Assembly (NCBI RefSeq): GCF_015627105.1
Contig: NZ_VTDM01000028.1
Coordinates: forward strand, 1-37,887
Reading direction: 5' to 3'
DNA: 37,887 nucleotides
Source: Acinetobacter baretiae
GTDB lineage: Bacteria; Pseudomonadota; Gammaproteobacteria; Pseudomonadales; Moraxellaceae
Position numbers and translations under genes: made by a program. Numbering within the stretch: the first letter of the stretch is position 1; each line of letters starts with the position of its first letter. Of this stretch, positions 33,875 through 37,887 are shown piece by piece. The notes under the pieces are model-generated. The model ran no database searches. It was not told where the DNA came from and worked only from the letters and a program-made list of their open reading frames with translations.

Positions 33875-34582
33875 TTATGAGTACTGCAGGGAAGAGACTG
33901 ACTTAACACCCAAAGAAAATGTCAAAAAAAGTTTATAAACTACAAGTGCAATGAGCCATGACCACCATAACGACCATAAATTATGGCTTAAAAAGTGCGC
34001 ACCTCTCATGATTTGAACGAGGCTCATTAAACAACCGAGTGTCAATGCAAAGATCAGTCCAGTTCGTGCGATTTTAGGATAATCAACTCGATATGCAAAA
34101 AATAAAATAATTAAAGAAAAGCCCCCTGACGCATGCCCACCCGGAAAACATTTTGCACTTGTATGGATATCTTGAGACCACTGTATCATACCTAGGTGAG
34201 TACTCACCATAGACCAAGGACACGCGTGTTCAGAGGTCGATTTTAAGACGGCAATACAACTCACCGAGCACACCATAGAAAGCAAAACCATCAAACAAAT
34301 CTTTTGTAATACAGGATTTTTCTTTGTAACTTTTAAGTACAAAAAAACCATCAAATGCGCAACAGCCACACAAATAACAATATATTTTAACCCATCATGA
34401 CCTAGAGAAATTAAATAAGGATTATCTCTGTAGCTGTACTGTCCCAAAGCATTCACCCAAGGGGCAGATAATACTTGGTCGACATGACCTGCAACAGGTA
34501 TAAAAAAATTTAAAACAATGCAACATATGCCCAATAAACATAAATTGATGGCATCAAATGTTGTTAAACCATGATTTGGCAA
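33875..34582 (-). CDS. PAP2-family membrane phosphatase
   Basis: A 235-residue inner-membrane phosphatase with about six helices. The three PAP2 signature blocks are seen in variant form: KSTSEHACPW (for KxxxxxxRP), FPGGHASGGF with the catalytic-type His (for PSGH), and RGAHFLSHNLWSLWW (for SRxxxxxHxxxD, with the final Asp replaced). This variant is typical of PAP2 proteins near phosphoethanolamine transferases. The start is TTG at 34582 with AGGTG 8 bases before it. A TATAAT lies about 45 bp upstream. Substrate may be a lipid A, undecaprenyl or phosphatidate phosphate. Context favours a lipid A remodelling or donor-recycling role. Confidence 0.85.
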   Translation of the reverse strand: MPNHGLTTFDAINLCLLGICCIVLNFFIPVAGHVDQVLSAPWVNALGQYSYRDNPYLISLGHDGLKYIVICVAVAHLMVFLYLKVTKKNPVLQKICLMVLLSMVCSVSCIAVLKSTSEHACPWSMVSTHLGMIQWSQDIHTSAKCFPGGHASGGFSLIILFFAYRVDYPKIARTGLIFALTLGCLMSLVQIMRGAHFLSHNLWSLWWSWLIALVVYKLFLTFSLGVKSVSSLQYS

Positions 34583-34788
34583 GACAAATACACCTAGAAG
34601 AAAGATGCTTGCATTATAAAAAGTTCAACATGAAGGTTTTCTTAGCCATAACTTCTAATACAGTGAGATTTAATACATCATTTTCATCGCCAAAACGTAT
34701 GTATCATTTTAAGTACAATCTTGTACGCTTTTTCGTACACGAAGAACTGTCAAATGACTCTAATAAATAACCCTTAATCACCGTTAAA

Positions 34789-34917
34789 ATACTTACATCG
34801 CAAAGGAGTTGTACATTCAAGACCGAATGTTGTGCAAAATGCGTAAGTATTACAGGACGTAATGCTTCTTTTTTCGGTGAAGATTACAAAAAGCCTGACA
34901 GGATGTTGGGCTTTTTC
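34789..34917 (+). ncRNA. Possible small structured RNA ending in an intrinsic terminator
   Basis: Arms atacttac (34789-34796) and gtaagtat (34843-34850) pair across a central hairpin whose core is acattc (34813-34818) with gaatgt (34825-34830). The segment ends in a terminator hairpin with T run at 34888-34917. Upstream on the same strand, CTGTCAAATGACTCTAAT (34747-34764) resembles a two-unit PhoB site, but the -10 is poor. The simpler explanation is a bidirectional terminator for the leftward AraC gene plus fortuitous stems, so confidence is low. Confidence 0.25.
34886..34917 (-). terminator. Bidirectional intrinsic terminator after the EutR-like gene
   Basis: The stem aaaaagcc/gggcttttt, with inner aca/tgt pairing around a gga loop, is flanked by T runs on both strands. 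On the minus strand it lies about 20 bp after the stop of the AraC-type gene at 34939. On the plus strand it would end any transcript from the structured segment at 34789. Confidence 0.7.
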
Positions 34918-34938
34918 TATATTTCAAATATGAAAAAA

Positions 34939-35865
34939 TTACCTCATATTTGACTTCAATGTGTCTGATGGCGATTCCAAAAATAGCCGTTTATAATCAT
35001 ACGCAAATTGTGATAAATGCCAAAATCCAAAGTGAGTGGCAACACCACCAATCGAGCAATTTTCTGTCATTTGAGACAACTCTTTTCTCACATTATTTAA
35101 TCTTAAATATTTTAAAAATAAAGCTGGGCTCATTCCTGTCATTTTTTCAAAACAGCTTTGAAGTGTTCGTCTAGAAGTATTGGTCAACATACATAAATCT
35201 GAAATGGCAAGTAATTGATCACAATGACTTTTTGTGTATTCAATCACGGTGTTTACAACACAGGTTGCTTTTTTTGTAGACACCGCCATTTTTTCAGGTT
35301 GATGATCAATACTTTGTATCATTAATTCAATCAAGTCATACTGTATTTGAGTTCTTGTCCGCTCCGTTGCAACCAACATTGGGTGCGCCAATAAAGTATG
35401 AATGAATGTTTCAATTTTAGGATAAACAGCCCACTCTATTTGTTTTTGAATTTTAAATCCTGCACATAATTTTTCTTTTGTATCACCTTCAAAAAAAGAC
35501 AGTGGAATACTTAACCCTAAACATACAGAATCTTCAGGGGTCATGAGCATCAGCTCTTCACTTCCCATAATGGCAATGATTTCATTATGTTGTAAATTTC
35601 TTCCTTGCCATATGATCGGTGTTTTATTTTTTACATACAAACCTATGTTCAAACAATGACGTTTTGCAGCCCCTTGTTGAAAAATTGAAGTAGAAAAGTA
35701 TTCACGATAAACATCGATATTATTGAAATTTAATGTATCTAAAGCACTTTTAAATTGGCCTGTAGAGATTTGGTTATATGATAATTCCCAATCATGAAAC
35801 ATTTGTGCATGATGATTAATTTCAAGAATATTCGATGCCTTACAAAAACTATTTTTATGATCCAT
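34939..35865 (-). CDS. AraC-family regulator, EutR-like
   Basis: A 308-residue regulator. The C-terminal half carries two helix-turn-helix units and closely follows E. coli EutR: DLCMLTNTSRRTLQSCFEKMTGMSPALFLKYLRLNNVRKEL and FGFWHLSQFAYDYKRLF. The N-terminal effector domain is also recognisable (YREYFSTSIFQQG and LMTPEDSVCLGLSIP). EutR activates ethanolamine use genes in response to ethanolamine and cobalamin. Here no eut enzymes are visible. The ATG at 35865 is preferred to a TTG at 35949, which would add 28 unlike residues. It is downstream of the APC permease gene on the same strand, about 100 bp away. The effector may be ethanolamine or another amine. Confidence 0.8.
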   Translation of the reverse strand: MDHKNSFCKASNILEINHHAQMFHDWELSYNQISTGQFKSALDTLNFNNIDVYREYFSTSIFQQGAAKRHCLNIGLYVKNKTPIIWQGRNLQHNEIIAIMGSEELMLMTPEDSVCLGLSIPLSFFEGDTKEKLCAGFKIQKQIEWAVYPKIETFIHTLLAHPMLVATERTRTQIQYDLIELMIQSIDHQPEKMAVSTKKATCVVNTVIEYTKSHCDQLLAISDLCMLTNTSRRTLQSCFEKMTGMSPALFLKYLRLNNVRKELSQMTENCSIGGVATHFGFWHLSQFAYDYKRLFLESPSDTLKSNMR

Positions 35866-35973
35866 AATAGTGAGTATGATCTTTTTAGATATAACTCCAT
35901 AAGCAAAATATAGACCAAGCTGGTGTAAATAGCATCTTCTCTCACTCAAAATACTATTTACACACCTCTGTGA

Positions 35974-37392
35974 CTAATGATCTAAAAGATGAATCATTTG
36001 CTTTTTATGTTGGTATTTAATGTGCCATGCTTTCAAAAGCCCAAGTACAATCGTGATTGGTATGATCCACGGCAGTGCCAACAATACTGTAGAAGACGAC
36101 CCACTAATGACTTTTAAGTTTCCAAATACGTTAAACAACACATAACTCATCCCGACTGCTGCAATGCTAGGCGCAAGAACAGCACTCCACACAGACACTT
36201 GAAGATGTCTATTGTGTCTAAAAAAACGAATAACAGCAAAACATACCCCAACCTGAAGGGCTAAAATAGCCATACTCCCAAGTACAGATGACCAAGCAAA
36301 TACATTATTCATAGGGTCAAGTTTACATAGTCCAAATAACGCAAGCATCATTATCATGAACATACCTTGTACGATGCCTGCCACATACGGTGTTTGATGT
36401 GTTTTATGAATATATGCCAGTTTTGACCATGCTAATTTGTCACGTCCCATAGTAAATAAATAACGCGAAAGTGAATTATGAAATGCTTGATTAGCAGCAA
36501 AAATACTGGTGATGAGTAAAACTGACATGACCTGAACTGCCCAATGTCCAAGTAATTGTTCCGTCATACTAAAAATCAACGTGTTCGCATCAATAGAAGA
36601 GAAATTAATGCTTTTATTGAAACTCATCAAATGCTGTATCACTGCCCAAGCACTAAACGAAAAAAACAATGTGATAATAACCACGGCAATAAATGTGGCT
36701 CTAGAAATATTTTTTTCAGGATTTTTACATTCTTCGGCATAAAGTGCAGTGGCTTCAAAACCAATAAAAGAACAGATAGCAAAGACCATGGCAATACCAA
36801 AATGCCCGCTCAAAATATTAGATGGTGCAAATGAACTAAACTCAATGGTTGGTGCATGTTTTAAAATGGCATAATCTAATAATATGACAATACCGATTTC
36901 TAAAAGCATCAATAATCCAAGTACTTTTCCGCCTATTTCTACTTTAGAAACCCCAAGAAGAATGACAACCATTTGCATTAGAATTGAATAGCCCCACCAC
37001 GGAATCAATGAATTTATTTGAAAAGATTTTACCAATTCATCTGTAAAAAAACCAAACATGGCACTCAAAGCAAACTGCATACAAATATAGCCAAGTAATG
37101 CTAAGTTTAATCCCGCCAATCCCATTGAAAAACCTAACCCCTGCTTGATATAGGCATAAAAAGCCCCTGAATCAGTGGTATGCTTACTCATTGCCACAAA
37201 GCCAAAACTAAAGATCACCAGCAATATACCTGCAAGCAAATATATACCGGGCACACCCGCCCCATTTCCTAATGAAAAAGCAACAGGAAGTACACCAACA
37301 ATTCCTGTTAGCGGTGAAGCGGCTGCAACCACAAAAAATACAATAGAAAATAGCCCTAGACTTCCAGATTTCAATTTATGTTCAGATGACAT
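35974..37392 (-). CDS. APC-family amino acid/amine permease
   Basis: A 472-residue inner-membrane transporter with twelve hydrophobic helices. The first helix region is FSIVFFVVAAASPLTGIVGVLP, typical of the APC superfamily. The region around ICSFIGFEATALYAEECKNPEKNISRATF is the family's conserved helix 6 and loop. The ATG at 37392 has TAGGG 7 bases upstream. Pairing with an EutR-like regulator suggests an amine or amino acid such as ethanolamine, but sequence alone does not fix this. The gene is close to the IS982-type element on the right, so a neighbouring catabolic operon may have been cut off. Confidence 0.85.
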   Translation of the reverse strand: MSSEHKLKSGSLGLFSIVFFVVAAASPLTGIVGVLPVAFSLGNGAGVPGIYLLAGILLVIFSFGFVAMSKHTTDSGAFYAYIKQGLGFSMGLAGLNLALLGYICMQFALSAMFGFFTDELVKSFQINSLIPWWGYSILMQMVVILLGVSKVEIGGKVLGLLMLLEIGIVILLDYAILKHAPTIEFSSFAPSNILSGHFGIAMVFAICSFIGFEATALYAEECKNPEKNISRATFIAVVIITLFFSFSAWAVIQHLMSFNKSINFSSIDANTLIFSMTEQLLGHWAVQVMSVLLITSIFAANQAFHNSLSRYLFTMGRDKLAWSKLAYIHKTHQTPYVAGIVQGMFMIMMLALFGLCKLDPMNNVFAWSSVLGSMAILALQVGVCFAVIRFFRHNRHLQVSVWSAVLAPSIAAVGMSYVLFNVFGNLKVISGSSSTVLLALPWIIPITIVLGLLKAWHIKYQHKKQMIHLLDH

Positions 37393-37710
37393 GTTTTACC
37401 CTACTCATGTGACTTTTATCTGAGTTTAGAGGTGCACGTATTTTAATAGTTATCGAAATTGAGCAATATTTTTAAATATTTTTTATTCACATATGATTGA
37501 TTATTTTTTATATATTTAAATCATATTTAGTCACATAATCTTCCATTTATTTTATGCATTAAATTTATGCAAAAAAAATCCAGATGGTAAAAAATTGCAT
37601 TAAAAAGGTGCTATCTAAAAATTAAAATATATAGATTATATTGATTCATTTTAAAACAAATCATTGATTAAATAATTTATTGATGTCGTTATTTATATTT
37701 TCACTAAAAT
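37393..37710. other. 318-bp AT-rich region upstream of the permease gene
   Basis: No gene is seen between the permease start and the right IS element. The stretch is extremely AT-rich and must hold the permease promoter, although several AT-rich hexamers are possible and I do not choose one. A short direct repeat of ttatgcat/ttatgcaa type occurs near 37551-37576. No target-site duplication of the IS can be tested because the far end is outside the window. Confidence 0.5.
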
Positions 37711-37729
37711 AACCCGAATCCTGTTTAAG
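37711..37729. repeat. Terminal inverted repeat of the right IS982-type element
   Basis: Exact reverse complement of 179-197 over 19 bases. The transposase stop codon (37725-37727) lies within it, an economical arrangement common in this family. Confidence 0.85.
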
Positions 37730-37887
37730 CCGAAGCACCGATGATTCGAATGTTCGGCTTATTCTTATGACAAACCTGATACGCACATAAAGATGCATAA
37801 ATTCCTGCTAAATAGCCTTGAACACTTCTCGCCTTACTTGTCACTAAGTTGTATTTAGCTTTCAACAAACCAAACAATGTTTCAATC
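37725..37887 (-). CDS. IS982-family transposase, C-terminal fragment
   Basis: Fifty-four codons are readable, including IETLFGLLKAKYNLVTSKAR and GYLAGIYASLCAYQ, ending IRIIGASA and a TAA that lies inside the terminal repeat. The IET-F-LK segment holds the glutamate of the DDE triad. The later R-SV-GYLAGI-ASL-AY pattern fits the C-terminus of IS982 transposases. No frameshift is seen in this part. Confidence 0.72.
   Translation of the reverse strand, partial: IETLFGLLKAKYNLVTSKARSVQGYLAGIYASLCAYQVCHKNKPNIRIIGASA

Larger units (their letters stand above)
34583..34938. other. 356-bp intergenic region with promoter, palindromes and a structured segment
   Basis: No protein gene is supported here. 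Toward the left is a TATAAT (34618-34613 on the minus strand) for the PAP2 operon. At 34713-34739 two overlapping palindromes occur, gtacaa-tc-ttgtac and tgtacg-6-cgtaca. At 34789-34917 there is a foldable segment ending in a terminator. A weak PmrA-like ttaat/ttaaa pair is present, but its spacing is wrong by one base. Confidence 0.5.
37711..37887 (-). mobile_element. IS982-family element, 3' end only (cut by the window edge)
   Basis: The element begins at the terminal repeat aacccgaatcctgtttaag and contains the 3' end of its transposase reading leftward toward the repeat. It has the same orientation as the left copy at 1-197, so the two ends form direct repeats of one element around about 37.5 kb. 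The two visible portions do not overlap, so identity beyond the 19-bp repeat cannot be tested here. Confidence 0.8.

Noticed and set aside
34775..34790. PmrA box upstream of the PAP2-eptA operon (ttaat then ttaaa)
   Set aside because: The two half-sites are spaced 10 rather than 11 bases apart and lie on the wrong side for a simple activator position.

Overview
The window looks like an AT-rich (roughly 38% GC by eye) gammaproteobacterial chromosome segment, most likely Acinetobacter or a close Moraxellaceae relative. Supporting signs are the IS982-type elements, a pmrC-pmrA-pmrB-like block, a 252-residue HisF, an E. coli-like EamA and the general codon use. This assignment is inferred from gene content, not from a search.

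Layout. Both window ends lie inside copies of one IS982-family element, in the same orientation, with an identical 19-bp terminal repeat facing inward at each end. From the left come a beta-class glutathione S-transferase, a cold-shock/DUF1294 membrane protein, homoserine kinase (thrB) and divergent hisF. A six-gene leftward operon follows (9909 to 3786): exbD, tonB, a TonB-dependent receptor, exbB, a secreted PLD3/PLD4-like phospholipase D-superfamily protein and a CDP-diacylglycerol diphosphatase. A tRNA-Thr(TGT) with its own promoter and terminator separates it from a second leftward operon, a receptor plus a two-domain beta-propeller phytase lipoprotein. Divergent to that receptor are a membrane protein with a degenerate GGDEF domain and an AraC-type regulator.

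The middle holds eamA, a methyltransferase/FAD-oxidoreductase pair, a copper receptor of the OprC type with a His-rich DUF2946 protein, and two half-size YeeE/YedE transporters. Next is a siderophore-type receptor plus GNAT protein, divergent from a FecB/FecCD/ATPase importer. The right side carries a PAP2 phosphatase, an EptA/PmrC-like phosphoethanolamine transferase and a PmrA/PmrB-like two-component system, then an EutR-like AraC regulator and an APC permease.

How the genes may work together. The most interesting reading is a phosphate-starvation acquisition region. Three 11-bp PhoB-type units precede exbD, and a two-unit site precedes the phytase-linked receptor, both with a TATGnT -10 exactly 10 bp downstream. 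This suggests PhoB control of (i) a TonB-powered operon that pairs outer-membrane uptake with phosphodiester and pyrophosphate hydrolases and (ii) a phytate-use operon. Separately, a palindrome matching the Zur core sits directly after the -10 of the siderophore-type receptor, pointing to zinc rather than iron control. An array of near-identical sites spaced in multiples of 32 bp lies between the phytase receptor and the GGDEF/AraC pair. All regulatory assignments are motif-based inferences.
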